Shown here in pieces: positions 1 to 7,131 of a stretch of 31,378 bases of DNA; positions within the stretch are counted from its first letter, which is position 1; every line of letters begins with the position of its first letter. The stretch is from the IMG/VR virus record IMGVR_UViG_3300042922_001140, positions 1 through 31,378 of that record. One strand, written 5' to 3'. The DNA comes from a virus. Made by a program: the position numbers and the translations under genes. The notes under the pieces were generated by a model that was given only the letters and a program-made list of their open reading frames with translations, was not told the DNA's origin and did not search any database.

Positions 1-45
1 AGTTGTACCTACAGGGCTTTCTTTATGCCCGAGGAGGTGAAGTGA

Positions 46-405
46 ATGCCAAAGAAACCAAAGCGACCGTGTTCTTATCCCGGATGTCCTAACTTAACAG
101 ACGAACGGTTTTGTGAGCAACATCAGAAACAGGAGAACCAACGCTACGAGAAGTACGACAGAGATCCCGCTGTACGCCGTAGGTATGGTAGAGCATGGAA
201 GCGAATCCGTGACAGTTATATTGCTGCTTACCCTGTCTGTGAAGAATGTAAAAAACAGGGAAAACTGACACCGGCAGCAGAGGTACATCATATCCTGCCA
301 CTTGCACGAGGTGGAACTCACGATAAAAAAAATCTGATGGCTCTTTGCACTCCTTGTCATTCTGCCATCACAGCAAGAGATGGAGATCGTTGGGGAACCC
401 GGTAG
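46..405 (+). CDS. HNH endonuclease next to terminase
   Basis: A 119-residue HNH nuclease of the type encoded immediately before small terminase in cos-packaging phages, where HNH proteins are known to assist terminase cleavage at cos. An N-terminal Cys-rich zinc element (Cys9, Cys14, Cys23, His26) precedes a basic linker. The HNH fold has a CEEC pair (Cys65, Cys68), the catalytic VHH (His81, His82), the Asn in KKNL near residue 96 and the CTPCH zinc ligands at 101-105. The ATG directly follows a TGA and has an AGGAGGTGA ribosome site at 33-40, so it looks translationally coupled to an upstream gene outside the window. Length is normal for the family. The role in packaging is inferred from position; the HNH assignment is clear. 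Confidence 0.93.
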   Translation: MPKKPKRPCSYPGCPNLTDERFCEQHQKQENQRYEKYDRDPAVRRRYGRAWKRIRDSYIAAYPVCEECKKQGKLTPAAEVHHILPLARGGTHDKKNLMALCTPCHSAITARDGDRWGTR

Positions 406-519
406 GGGGAGTCAAATCTCTACAACTATTTAATTGTGCAACGGGCGTGGGGTATCACGCAAAAAAGTTGCGGTTCAAACGGGGGATTAACCCTGGCAAG
501 CTAAGAAAGGGGCGAAAAT
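406..519 (+). other. Candidate cos / packaging region
   Basis: This non-coding stretch lies between the HNH gene and small terminase, where cos sites lie in several related Firmicutes phages. It begins with a G-rich run followed by a GTCAAATCTCTACAAC block, which I recall (unverified) as widely conserved at this spot in clostridial prophages. It contains nested inverted repeats: an outer GCAAC/GTTGC pair at 438-442 and 467-471, and an inner GCGTG/CACGC pair at 445-449 and 456-460. No T-run follows, so it is not an ordinary terminator. The exact nicking positions cannot be read from sequence alone. Confidence 0.45.
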
Positions 520-1098
520 GTGGCAAAAGACGGAACGAACAGAGGGGGAAGACGAGTTCGCGCAGGCGATAAGCCATTATCTCTTTCTGATAAAATAACG
601 AACGGTAAGTCGGCAAAGGTATTGGAAGTGCCAGACCTACAGCCTGAAACAGTACTTAAGATTGATGAACCAGAAGGAGTTGCAGATTTATATGGGGAAG
701 ATATGCCAGCTCCAAGTGATTACCTTAGTGCAAAGCAAAGGGACGGTAAGCCCTTAGGTGCAGATTTATTATTCACTGAAACTTGGAAATGGCTGAAGGA
801 ACGTGGATGTGAGAAGTTTGTTAATCCTCGATTGATTGAAGCCTATGCTCAAGCATTCACCCGATATATTCAGTGCGAGGAAGCGATTAGTACATACGGA
901 CTTTTAGGAAAACATCCAACAACAGGCGGTGCGATAACAAGTCCATTTGTACAGATGAGCCAGTCGTTTCAAAAGCAAGCAAATCTCATCTGGTATGAGA
1001 TTTTTGATATCGTAAAGCAAAATTGCACTACATCATTTATTGGAAATCCTCAAGACGATATTATGGATGCACTTTTATCGGGTAGAAAAGGAAGGTAG
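520..1098 (+). CDS. terS: Phage terminase small subunit, P27 family
   Basis: A 192-residue DNA-recognition subunit of the packaging motor. The N-terminus (MAKDGTNRGGRR) is the basic Gly/Arg-rich leader typical of P27-family small terminases. The helical core includes the LTETWKW-like segment and an FVNPRLIEAYAQAFTRY helix. The C-terminal part (SQSFQKQANLIWYEIFDIV) is the family's conserved multimerisation region. The start is the GTG at 520; an AAAGGGG ribosome site at 506-512 lies at suitable distance. An ATG two bases earlier is in another frame and stops after about 28 codons. The partner large subunit is at 7132, unusually distant because an accessory cassette separates them. Confidence 0.9.
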   Translation: MAKDGTNRGGRRVRAGDKPLSLSDKITNGKSAKVLEVPDLQPETVLKIDEPEGVADLYGEDMPAPSDYLSAKQRDGKPLGADLLFTETWKWLKERGCEKFVNPRLIEAYAQAFTRYIQCEEAISTYGLLGKHPTTGGAITSPFVQMSQSFQKQANLIWYEIFDIVKQNCTTSFIGNPQDDIMDALLSGRKGR

Positions 1099-1101
1099 TA
1101 C

Positions 1102-1248
1102 ATGACTCTTAATATATTCTTAACGCATTTAAAAATGCAAAGAGAAAGATTAAGCAAACAACAGTACAAAACAATTCGCGGGCAAGCAATTGCTGGCGAT
1201 ATTTTTGGCGCAAATAAAGGTCTAATAAAATTGCTAAGACGGGAGTGA
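1102..1248 (+). CDS. Small conserved phage protein, 48 residues
   Basis: A 48-codon gene begins with ATG at 1102, three bases after the small terminase stop, and ends in TGA at 1246-1248. A GGAAGG ribosome site lies at about 1090-1095 inside the terS end. The product (MTLNIFLTHLKMQRERLSKQ at its start) is basic, looks helical and ends KGLIKLLRRE. I recall proteins of this size and pattern, with a QAIAGDIFGANKGL-type centre, beside methyltransferases in clostridial prophages, but I know no function. Tight spacing on both sides and a good ribosome site make it a real gene of the packaging/methyltransferase operon. Confidence 0.72.
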   Translation: MTLNIFLTHLKMQRERLSKQQYKTIRGQAIAGDIFGANKGLIKLLRRE

Positions 1249-1253
1249 ATCAC

Positions 1254-2513
1254 TTGGATAATGAAAATAAATTTACACAGGAAATGCAGCAAGTTGAAAT
1301 ATCAAAACTTGTACCATATGCTAATAATTCAAGAACCCATAGTAAAGAACAAATAAAAAAACTACAATCAAGTCTTAGGGAGTTCGGGTTTGTGAATCCG
1401 ATTTTGATTGATAGAAAATATAACATTATAGCAGGGCATGGCAGAGTATTGGCTGCAAAGGAAGATGGCATAGAAACAGTGCCTTGTGTATTTGTCGACC
1501 ATTTAACAGAGGCACAAAAGAAAGCTTACATTATTGCAGATAATAGGCTTGCTGAAGATGCAGGATGGGATAAAGATTTACTAACCATTGAATTGGAAAG
1601 CTTAAAAGAACTTGAGTTTGATCTCGACATTTTGGGATTTGATGCGGCTGAATTAAATACACTTTTAAACGCCGCTGATGATGTACAAGAAGATGACTTC
1701 GATGTTGATGAAGAACTGAAAAAGCCTCCACTTTCAAAGCAAGGTGATTTGTGGATTTTAGGAAGACATCGGCTTTTATGTGGGGACAGCACAAAATTAG
1801 AAACCTTTGATAAATTGATGGATGGTAAAAAAGCAAATTTAATCGTTACGGATCCCCCATACAATGTGAAATATGAAGGCACTGCAGGAAAGATAAAAAA
1901 TGATAATCTTTCTGCAGATGCCTTTTTTCATTTCCTTTTTGATAGTTTTAGCAATATGGAAAAGGTTATTGCTGATGATGGTTCTATTTATGTTTTCCAT
2001 GCCGATACCGAAGGACTTAACTTTAGAAAAGCTTTTGCAGATAGTGGGTTTTATTTAAGTGGCACTTGCATCTGGAAAAAGCAAAGTCTTGTTCTAGGAA
2101 GAAGTCCATATCAATGGCAGCATGAACCAATCCTCTTTGGCTGGAAGAAAACAGGAAAGCATCAGTGGTACTCAGATCGCAAACAAACGACGATTTGGGA
2201 ATTTAATAGACCAAGTAAAAATACAGACCATCCAACGATGAAACCAGTTGCACTTATCGCTTATCCAATCGGAAATTCCAGTTTAACAAACTCAATCGTT
2301 CTTGATCCGTTTGGTGGATCTGGTTCAACGCTGATAGCCTGTGAGCAAACAGATCGAATCTGTTATACCATAGAGCTCGATGAAAAGTATAGTGATGTTA
2401 TTGTAAAACGCTATATTGAGCAGATAGGTTCATCCGAAGGTGTATTTCTTTTGAGAGATGATGTCAAGTATAGGTACCATGATATATCGGGGGTGGCTGC
2501 CGATGAAGCGTAA
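1254..2513 (+). CDS. ParB-like domain fused to DNA (N4/N6) methyltransferase
   Basis: A bifunctional phage DNA methyltransferase. Residues about 13-135 form a ParB/Srx-like nucleotide-binding domain with the signature GHGR at 61-64 and a following helical region (KAYIIADNRLAE). From about 160 onward lies a beta-class amino-methyltransferase: catalytic DPPY at 200-203, then the AdoMet-binding DPFGGSGST at 351-359, in the order expected for this class. It probably methylates adenine or N4-cytosine and protects phage DNA from restriction; the target is unknown. I choose the TTG at 1254 because GGGAGTGA at 1241-1248 sits five bases before it. The in-frame GTG at 1245 overlaps the previous stop and lacks a ribosome site. 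The 3' end overlaps the next methyltransferase by 11 bases. Confidence 0.9.
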   Translation: MDNENKFTQEMQQVEISKLVPYANNSRTHSKEQIKKLQSSLREFGFVNPILIDRKYNIIAGHGRVLAAKEDGIETVPCVFVDHLTEAQKKAYIIADNRLAEDAGWDKDLLTIELESLKELEFDLDILGFDAAELNTLLNAADDVQEDDFDVDEELKKPPLSKQGDLWILGRHRLLCGDSTKLETFDKLMDGKKANLIVTDPPYNVKYEGTAGKIKNDNLSADAFFHFLFDSFSNMEKVIADDGSIYVFHADTEGLNFRKAFADSGFYLSGTCIWKKQSLVLGRSPYQWQHEPILFGWKKTGKHQWYSDRKQTTIWEFNRPSKNTDHPTMKPVALIAYPIGNSSLTNSIVLDPFGGSGSTLIACEQTDRICYTIELDEKYSDVIVKRYIEQIGSSEGVFLLRDDVKYRYHDISGVAADEA

Positions 2514-4344
2514 ACTTACGCTGGGCAGTCTCTTTGATGGGAGCGGAGGATTTCCTCTGGGTGGGGTATTAAATGGTATTATTCCTATATGGTCATCAGA
2601 AATAGAACCTTTTCCTATCCGAGTAACAACGAAAAGACTACCTTTTATGAAACATTACGGTGACATTAGTACCGTCAAAGGTTCTGTAATAGAGCCGGTT
2701 GATATAATAACTTTTGGTTCGCCATGTACTGATATGTCAGTGGCAGGAAAAAGAGCCGGACTGGACGGAAAACAATCCGTCCTTTTTTATGAGGCTATAC
2801 GAATAATCAAAGAAATGAGGTGTGCTACAAATGGCGAATATCCAAGATTTATCGTGTGGGAGAACGTGCCTGGAGCATTCTCCTCAGACAAAGGAGAGGA
2901 CTTCAAGGCAGTCCTTGAAAGCATCACAGGGGTTAAAGACGAAACCATATCTATTCCTAGGCCTAATAAATGGCTTAACGCAGGAGAAATCGTGGGAGGA
3001 GATTACTCCATTGCATGGAGAACGTTTGACGCGCAATATTGGGGAGTTCCCCAACGAAGAAAACGTATCTACCTTGTCGCAGATTTTGCAGGTAGGTGTG
3101 CCGGAAAAATATTATTTGAGTCCGAAGGCTTGTCAAGGTATTCTTCGCAGAGCATCAAGCCGTGGGAAGGAACTACCATCAATGTTAAAGATAGCACTGG
3201 AGAAACAGGCGCAATCTGCTTAAATGACCAAGGTGGTCACCGGATGGATGTGACGGAGGATATGACTAGCACCCTTCGTGCCAGATCTAATCACCCTCCA
3301 CTTGTATTTGAAAACCATTCACAAGACAGCCGATATGTGGGGCCACTTGAAACAGCACAGACAGTTCTTGCTAAGTTTGGAACCGGTGGTAATAATCAAC
3401 CCTTTGTTATGGAAACACCTAAGATATTAAAAATACGATGTGGCTGTGAAGGTGGTGGCAAGGGAGCATTAATACAGGATAACAAATCGTCGACGATTTC
3501 TTGTAATAATGATCAGACCTTATTTGTACCGACTGCTTTCGGAATTTGTGCCAAAGATAGCAACTCTATGAAATCCGATAACCCTTATAGCGGTATCTAT
3601 GAGGCAGAAACCTCTCGAACCGTGGATTGTAACGGAGGAAATCCATCGTGTAATCAAGGTGGTATTGCTGTAGTTGCTTTGCAGGGTTCCATGATTGGTA
3701 GAAAAGATTGCAATGGTCCACAGGGCGATGGTGTAAGTGAAGGAATTTCTTTCACATTAAACACCGTAGATAAGCATGCGGTAGTATATGCTATTGACCG
3801 AGAAACCTTTAACTGTGGACAGAACTTTGCGAGAAACCTGGGTATAAGCGAGGAAGGTATCTCTTCAACACTAAATGCGCAGGGACCAAGTGCAGTAGCC
3901 ACACCAACTTATTCTTCAAGCAAGGCATCTTTTTTTACCAGTGCTGAAATCGAACTTGCAAATACACTTGTAGCTACGGACTATAAAGACCCTCCATTAA
4001 TTAATGATACAGATGGTGAGGAGTATATTGTACGAAGACTGACACCTACCGAGTGTGCAAGACTACAAGGATTCCCGGATTGGTGGTGTAGTGAACTTGA
4101 AACTAGTAACCCTACGGATGAGGACATTACATTTTGGGCAGATGTCTTTGAAACGCACCGAAAGATAGTAGGGACTTCGACAAAACCAAAATCTCGAAAT
4201 CATATTATCAAATGGTTGCGTGAACCTCACTCGGATTCAGCGGAATATAAGATGTGGGGCAATGGTGTGGCTCTGCCATGCGTTTGCTTTGTGCTTGCTG
4301 GTATCGTAGAACTTGAGTTGCAAAACACCTCTGACTTAGTGTAA
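2503..4344 (+). CDS. DNA cytosine-5 methyltransferase with repetitive target-recognition insert
   Basis: A 613-residue C5 cytosine methyltransferase. The AdoMet motif FDGSGGFPLG is at 11-20, the catalytic Pro-Cys in SPCTDMSVAGKRAG has Cys75 (Thr replaces the usual Gln), motif VI WENVPGAF is at 119-126 and motif VIII PQRRKRIY at 183-190. C-terminal motifs RRLTPTECARLQGFPD and KMWGNGVALPC close the fold. Between motifs VIII and IX, residues about 238-468 hold six degenerate units ending in patterns like STLNAQGPSAV, a large variable target-recognition region. The start ATG at 2503 has GGGGGTGG at 2489-2496; the open frame extends upstream to 2458 without a better site. It overlaps the previous gene and likely acts with it against host restriction. 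Confidence 0.93.
   Translation: MKRKLTLGSLFDGSGGFPLGGVLNGIIPIWSSEIEPFPIRVTTKRLPFMKHYGDISTVKGSVIEPVDIITFGSPCTDMSVAGKRAGLDGKQSVLFYEAIRIIKEMRCATNGEYPRFIVWENVPGAFSSDKGEDFKAVLESITGVKDETISIPRPNKWLNAGEIVGGDYSIAWRTFDAQYWGVPQRRKRIYLVADFAGRCAGKILFESEGLSRYSSQSIKPWEGTTINVKDSTGETGAICLNDQGGHRMDVTEDMTSTLRARSNHPPLVFENHSQDSRYVGPLETAQTVLAKFGTGGNNQPFVMETPKILKIRCGCEGGGKGALIQDNKSSTISCNNDQTLFVPTAFGICAKDSNSMKSDNPYSGIYEAETSRTVDCNGGNPSCNQGGIAVVALQGSMIGRKDCNGPQGDGVSEGISFTLNTVDKHAVVYAIDRETFNCGQNFARNLGISEEGISSTLNAQGPSAVATPTYSSSKASFFTSAEIELANTLVATDYKDPPLINDTDGEEYIVRRLTPTECARLQGFPDWWCSELETSNPTDEDITFWADVFETHRKIVGTSTKPKSRNHIIKWLREPHSDSAEYKMWGNGVALPCVCFVLAGIVELELQNTSDLV
3214..3906 (+). repeat. Six degenerate protein-level repeats in the C5 methyltransferase
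   Basis: Six units of roughly 33-47 residues follow each other. Each has a Gly/Asp/Asn-rich stretch, a Thr- or Ser-rich strand (DMTSTLRARSN, TAQTVLAKFG, KSSTISCNND, TSRTVDCNGG, GISFTLNTVD, GISSTLNAQG) and a hydrophobic end (PPLV, QPFV, TLFV, IAVV, HAVV, SAVA). The DNA itself is diverged, so this is an old duplication series. It occupies the position of the target-recognition domain. Confidence 0.7.
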
Positions 4345-4376
4345 GTAGTAGAATGTAAAACAATTGCACATACCAC

Positions 4377-4406
4377 TTGCTATTTACTCGCTTTAGAGTG
4401 ATATAT
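4377..4406 (+). promoter_or_regulatory. Repeated promoter-like element, copy 1
   Basis: TTGCTA at 4377-4382, a 17-base spacer and GATATA at 4400-4405 form a plausible vegetative promoter. The 15-base core TTTAGAGTGATATAT (4392-4406) recurs before the amidoligase and before the first serine recombinase with the same 17-base geometry. It lies in a gap after the C5 methyltransferase and 33 bases before the next ATG, so it probably starts a separate transcript for the amidoligase cassette. Confidence 0.6.
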
Positions 4407-4439
4407 AACACTACCAAAAAAAGAAAGGTGGTATGCAGC

Positions 4440-5132
4440 ATGAATATAAAATTCAACCGAACAGGTAGCGAGCGAAAAGAACTGGTTACAGCAATCGGTG
4501 AAATACTTGAAACAAAACCAGTTTATAAAGGTGCGCCTACATTTATCTATGACGTTGATGGTTTTGAAGTGGATAAGGAAGGTACCCTTTCCTTTGATGA
4601 CGGCACTGACAGCGAAATAAGCGAAACACTGCTTGAGGAACTTGTAAGCCGAGGGTTTGCCTTTGAGAAACCTGAAACTGCGACACAGGGCAACACAGGC
4701 GCTTACGATTTGCTTGTAATTGAACTACCGAAGGAAGGGTTCACCGAGAATGCGATTGCGAACCTTGAAAAGCTTATCGAAAGTAAGGGTTCGATTATAA
4801 AGAAAGCATTTGGTGTTGATGCACTTCCGATTGAGCAGACGGAGGAAACGTTTCGTTTCCCTTGGTTTGCTTTTCACATGAATGCAGATGAGGCCAAAGC
4901 CTACGCTCATTTTATTTCAGCCATATGCGAAATGGCTAAGTCGCAGGTGAGAATAACCGCAACAGTTAAAGATGTGGTGAACGAAAAGTATGCATTTCGC
5001 TGTTTCCTCTTGCGACTAGGTTTTATCGGTTCCGAGTTTAAAGATGAGCGAAAGATTCTACTTTCAAGACTGACAGGTAGTTCGGCTTTTAAAAGTGGAA
5101 CACCCACGCATGAGGGGGTGAAATCGGAATGA
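4440..5132 (+). CDS. Amidoligase-companion protein of unknown function
   Basis: A 230-residue soluble protein of a type I recall as 'virulence-related' or hypothetical beside phage amidoligases; no function is established. Its C-terminal part (about 179-220) aligns without gaps to amidoligase residues 256-297 encoded 1.2 kb downstream, with 20 identities in 42 positions, including R-GFIG-EF. The preceding strand and helix (about 137-170) are also compatible with the amidoligase's C-terminal half. The amidoligase N-terminal GIEIEF and CGIHIH motifs are absent, so this is not an active ligase of that type. The ATG at 4440 is chosen for the AAAGGTGGT site at 4425-4432. The stop overlaps the next ATG (ATGA). 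The acidic N-terminal half (FIYDVDGFEVD) is not recognised. Confidence 0.8.
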   Translation: MNIKFNRTGSERKELVTAIGEILETKPVYKGAPTFIYDVDGFEVDKEGTLSFDDGTDSEISETLLEELVSRGFAFEKPETATQGNTGAYDLLVIELPKEGFTENAIANLEKLIESKGSIIKKAFGVDALPIEQTEETFRFPWFAFHMNADEAKAYAHFISAICEMAKSQVRITATVKDVVNEKYAFRCFLLRLGFIGSEFKDERKILLSRLTGSSAFKSGTPTHEGVKSE

Positions 5133-5356
5133 AATTTATAAATCCTGAAATACTGAAACAACTCAAATCATACTACACACCAGGCACAAAAGTTATTCTT
5201 GTGCAAATGGATGACCCGTATACGAAACTCCAACCAGGCGACAAGGGTACCGTAACAAGTGTTGATGATATTGGAACTATCCATGTAAAGTGGGACCGCG
5301 GAGGTTCGCTTGGTATAGTTTTTGGAGAGGATTCCTGTAGAAAAGTTGATGAATAA
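5129..5356 (+). CDS. DUF4314 family protein
   Basis: A 75-residue small beta-rich protein matching the DUF4314 pattern: YTPGTKVILVQMDDPYTKLQPGDKG is followed by a VDDIGTIHVKWDRGGSLGIVFGEDS segment, an SH3-like barrel with a Gly-rich turn. Members are common in clostridial phages near amidoligase genes; the biochemical role is unknown. The ATG overlaps the preceding stop by four bases, and GAGGGGGTG at 5112-5120 serves as ribosome site, so it is translationally coupled to the companion protein. Confidence 0.85.
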   Translation: MKFINPEILKQLKSYYTPGTKVILVQMDDPYTKLQPGDKGTVTSVDDIGTIHVKWDRGGSLGIVFGEDSCRKVDE

Positions 5357-5427
5357 ATACACGAATTACTCCTCAAAATGCGGATTATGTTTGTGTGGAT
5401 TATACCAACGGATATCTTAGAATTGCC

Positions 5428-5457
5428 TTGCTATATATCCCTTTTAGAGTGATATAT
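5428..5457 (+). promoter_or_regulatory. Repeated promoter-like element, copy 2
   Basis: TTGCTA at 5428-5433, 17 bases, then GATATA at 5451-5456; the core TTTAGAGTGATATAT is at 5443-5457. It shares CTTGCTAT at the -35 side with copy 1. It lies in the 144-base gap between DUF4314 and the amidoligase, 43 bases before the amidoligase ATG. The rest of the gap shows no credible gene. Confidence 0.6.
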
Positions 5458-5500
5458 GTACATGTCGAAAGGACATACACACTTTAAAGGAGAGAAAACA

Positions 5501-6400
5501 ATGTTAGGAGTAAAATTCGGAATTGAAATTGAGTTTACAGGAATTACAAGAGAAAGGGCTGCCAGAGTTGCAGCGGAATTTTTACAAGGTACTTATGATG
5601 AAGGTGGCACATATTACGACACCAAGAAGGTAACAACAACGGACGGTAGGGTTTGGAAGTTTATGTACGACGGCAGCATCAATTGTCAAAGCAAAGAGAA
5701 CGGAAGAAAGGTATCCGCAGGCAGAGAGTACAGTGTGGAGTTGGTTAGCCCAATCCTATCTTATCAGCAGGATATCGAAACTCTGCAAGAATTAGTTAGA
5801 CAGCTACGACAAGCTGGTGCATTTTCAAACACCTCTTGCGGTATCCATATTCACCTTGATGGTGCAGAACATACACCAAGGAGTATTCGGAACTTTGTAA
5901 ACATTATCGCAAGCAAGAATGACCTTTTTTATAAAGCGCTAGAGATTGCGCCTCAAAGAATGAACTATTGCAAAAAGATGGATAGCATTCTGGTCGAGAA
6001 ACTTAACCGCAAGAAACCAACCACCATGCGCCAGATTGAAGAAATATGGTACGAGGGATACAGCGAAGGCCGCAGTACACATTATCACAACAGTCGATAC
6101 CATTTTCTAAATCTTCATAGCTTTTTTACAAGCAATCACACAGTGGAACTTAGAGGGTTTAATAGCGAGCTTCATGCGGGCAAGATAAGAAGCTACATTG
6201 TTCTTGCCCTTGCCCTCAACCACCAAGCTTTAACACAGAAATGTGCATCAGCAAAGAAACCGCAGGTTGAGAATGAAAAATTTGCAATGAGAACCTACTT
6301 GAATCGTATTGGTTTTATTGGCGAGGAATTTGCAAACTGCAGAGAACATCTGACAACAGCACTTTCAGGGTCAGCGGCTTGGCGATTTCGGGCCGCCTGA
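5501..6400 (+). CDS. Amidoligase (GCS/glutamine-synthetase-like carboxylate-amine ligase)
   Basis: A 299-residue member of the Amidoligase_2 type. Visible signatures are FGIEIEF at 6-12 (metal-binding acidic residues), EYSVELVSPIL around 76-86, CGIHIHLD at 113-120, and YHFLNLHSFF followed by HTVELRGFNSELHAGKIR at 200-230. These enzymes use ATP to join an amine to a carboxylate. In phages they are proposed (Iyer, Aravind and colleagues) to act with cyclotransferase-like proteins in making or modifying peptide tags; the substrate here is unknown. The C-terminal module (256-297) is shared with the product of the gene at 4440. The ATG at 5501 has AAAGGAGAG at 5487-5495; the frame extends to 5456 without a ribosome site. 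Confidence 0.88.
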   Translation: MLGVKFGIEIEFTGITRERAARVAAEFLQGTYDEGGTYYDTKKVTTTDGRVWKFMYDGSINCQSKENGRKVSAGREYSVELVSPILSYQQDIETLQELVRQLRQAGAFSNTSCGIHIHLDGAEHTPRSIRNFVNIIASKNDLFYKALEIAPQRMNYCKKMDSILVEKLNRKKPTTMRQIEEIWYEGYSEGRSTHYHNSRYHFLNLHSFFTSNHTVELRGFNSELHAGKIRSYIVLALALNHQALTQKCASAKKPQVENEKFAMRTYLNRIGFIGEEFANCREHLTTALSGSAAWRFRAA

Positions 6401-6439
6401 ACAGACCAATAGACAAAATACTAAGAAGGAGGATTTACA

Positions 6440-6889
6440 ATGAAAAACAAACTATATGTTGCCTATGGCTCCAATCTCAATTTGGAGCAAATGGCGAATA
6501 GATGCCCCACTGCAAAGGTAGTCGGTGAAAGTATTATAAAAGATCATCGTCTGCTTTTCAGAGGCTCACATGCGGGGGCTGTGGCAACCATTGAGCCATA
6601 TAAGGGAGGTTGTGTGCCAGTACTTATATGGGAGATCACACCTGCAGATGAGGCAGCACTAGACCGTTATGAAGGATGGCCATTCCTTTATAAAAAGGAA
6701 ACAGTCAAGTTGAGATTGGATGGAAAGTATGTGACTTCGATGGTTTATCTTATGAATGAGGGAAAACCGTTGGGGCAGCCAAGTTGTTATTACTACAGTA
6801 TTATTTTAGATGGTTATAAAAGTACGGGTTTCGATATAGATATCTTGCGTAAAGCTGTTAGCGATTCAGCAGAGGAGGATGATGCATGA
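6440..6889 (+). CDS. Gamma-glutamylcyclotransferase-like (AIG2-like) protein
   Basis: A 149-residue protein of the GGCT/AIG2-like fold. It opens with the family's YVAYGSNLN substrate-loop motif (about 6-14) and has the acidic region DEAALDRYEGWPFLYKKE around 74-92, which contains the conserved acidic residue of the family, and VYLMNEGK near 106. Such enzymes break gamma-glutamyl amide bonds with release of a cyclic product. Placed directly after an amidoligase, it probably removes or edits the amide linkage that enzyme makes. AAGGAGG at 6426-6432 lies before the ATG. The stop overlaps the next gene by four bases. Specificity is not readable from sequence. Confidence 0.88.
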   Translation: MKNKLYVAYGSNLNLEQMANRCPTAKVVGESIIKDHRLLFRGSHAGAVATIEPYKGGCVPVLIWEITPADEAALDRYEGWPFLYKKETVKLRLDGKYVTSMVYLMNEGKPLGQPSCYYYSIILDGYKSTGFDIDILRKAVSDSAEEDDA

Positions 6890-7068
6890 CCGAGGAAATA
6901 ATAAATCAAATTCTAGCAATCCGAAACACAGGTGAAACCAATATGTTTGATATTCCTGTTGTCATCGATATTGCAGAACGTGATGGTTACTATGAACTGA
7001 TTGATTACCTATCTGAACATAGAGATGATTATGTTCGCTTTATTCTTAAAGGTGAAGCCAGAGAATAA
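6886..7068 (+). CDS. DUF5049 family small protein
   Basis: A 60-residue protein, mostly helical. Its pattern (IINQILAIRNTGETNMFD, then YYELIDYLSEHRDDYVRFILKGE) matches what I recall as DUF5049, common between cyclotransferase-like and large terminase genes in clostridial prophages. Function is unknown. ATGA overlap with the upstream stop indicates translational coupling. It is the last gene before a terminator. Confidence 0.78.
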   Translation: MTEEIINQILAIRNTGETNMFDIPVVIDIAERDGYYELIDYLSEHRDDYVRFILKGEARE

Positions 7069-7087
7069 AATTATAAACATTTATGGG

Positions 7088-7114
7088 AAGGAACTCTGTT
7101 TAGGGTTCCTTTTT
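7088..7114 (+). terminator. Rho-independent terminator after the amidoligase cassette
   Basis: AAGGAACTC at 7088-7096 pairs with GGGTTCCTT at 7103-7111 (one T-G pair) around the loop TGTTTA. A run of T follows to 7114. It sits 18 bases before the large terminase start, so it separates, at least partly, cassette transcription from the packaging and head genes. Confidence 0.75.
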
Positions 7115-7131
7115 CAGTATCCTGGGGGGAG

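Noticed and set aside
1-45. Tail end of an upstream gene reading into TGA at 43-45
   Set aside because: Only 14 codons are visible, and all three forward frames are open across much of this stretch (one stays open to about 107). The sequence is too short to choose a frame or name a product.
345-572. Open frame of 75 codons across the HNH-terS gap
   Set aside because: It overlaps both flanking genes in another frame, has no ribosome site and covers the candidate cos region; its protein is Lys/Arg-rich without a family pattern.
3654-3902. Minus-strand frame within the methyltransferase repeat region
   Set aside because: Shadow of the Gly/Thr-rich repeats on the coding strand; no start signal.
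4369-4435. Eight-base inverted repeat CATACCAC / GTGGTATG flanking copy 1 of the repeated promoter
   Set aside because: The left arm lies upstream of the predicted transcript and copies 2 and 3 lack it, so an RNA hairpin is unlikely; probably chance.
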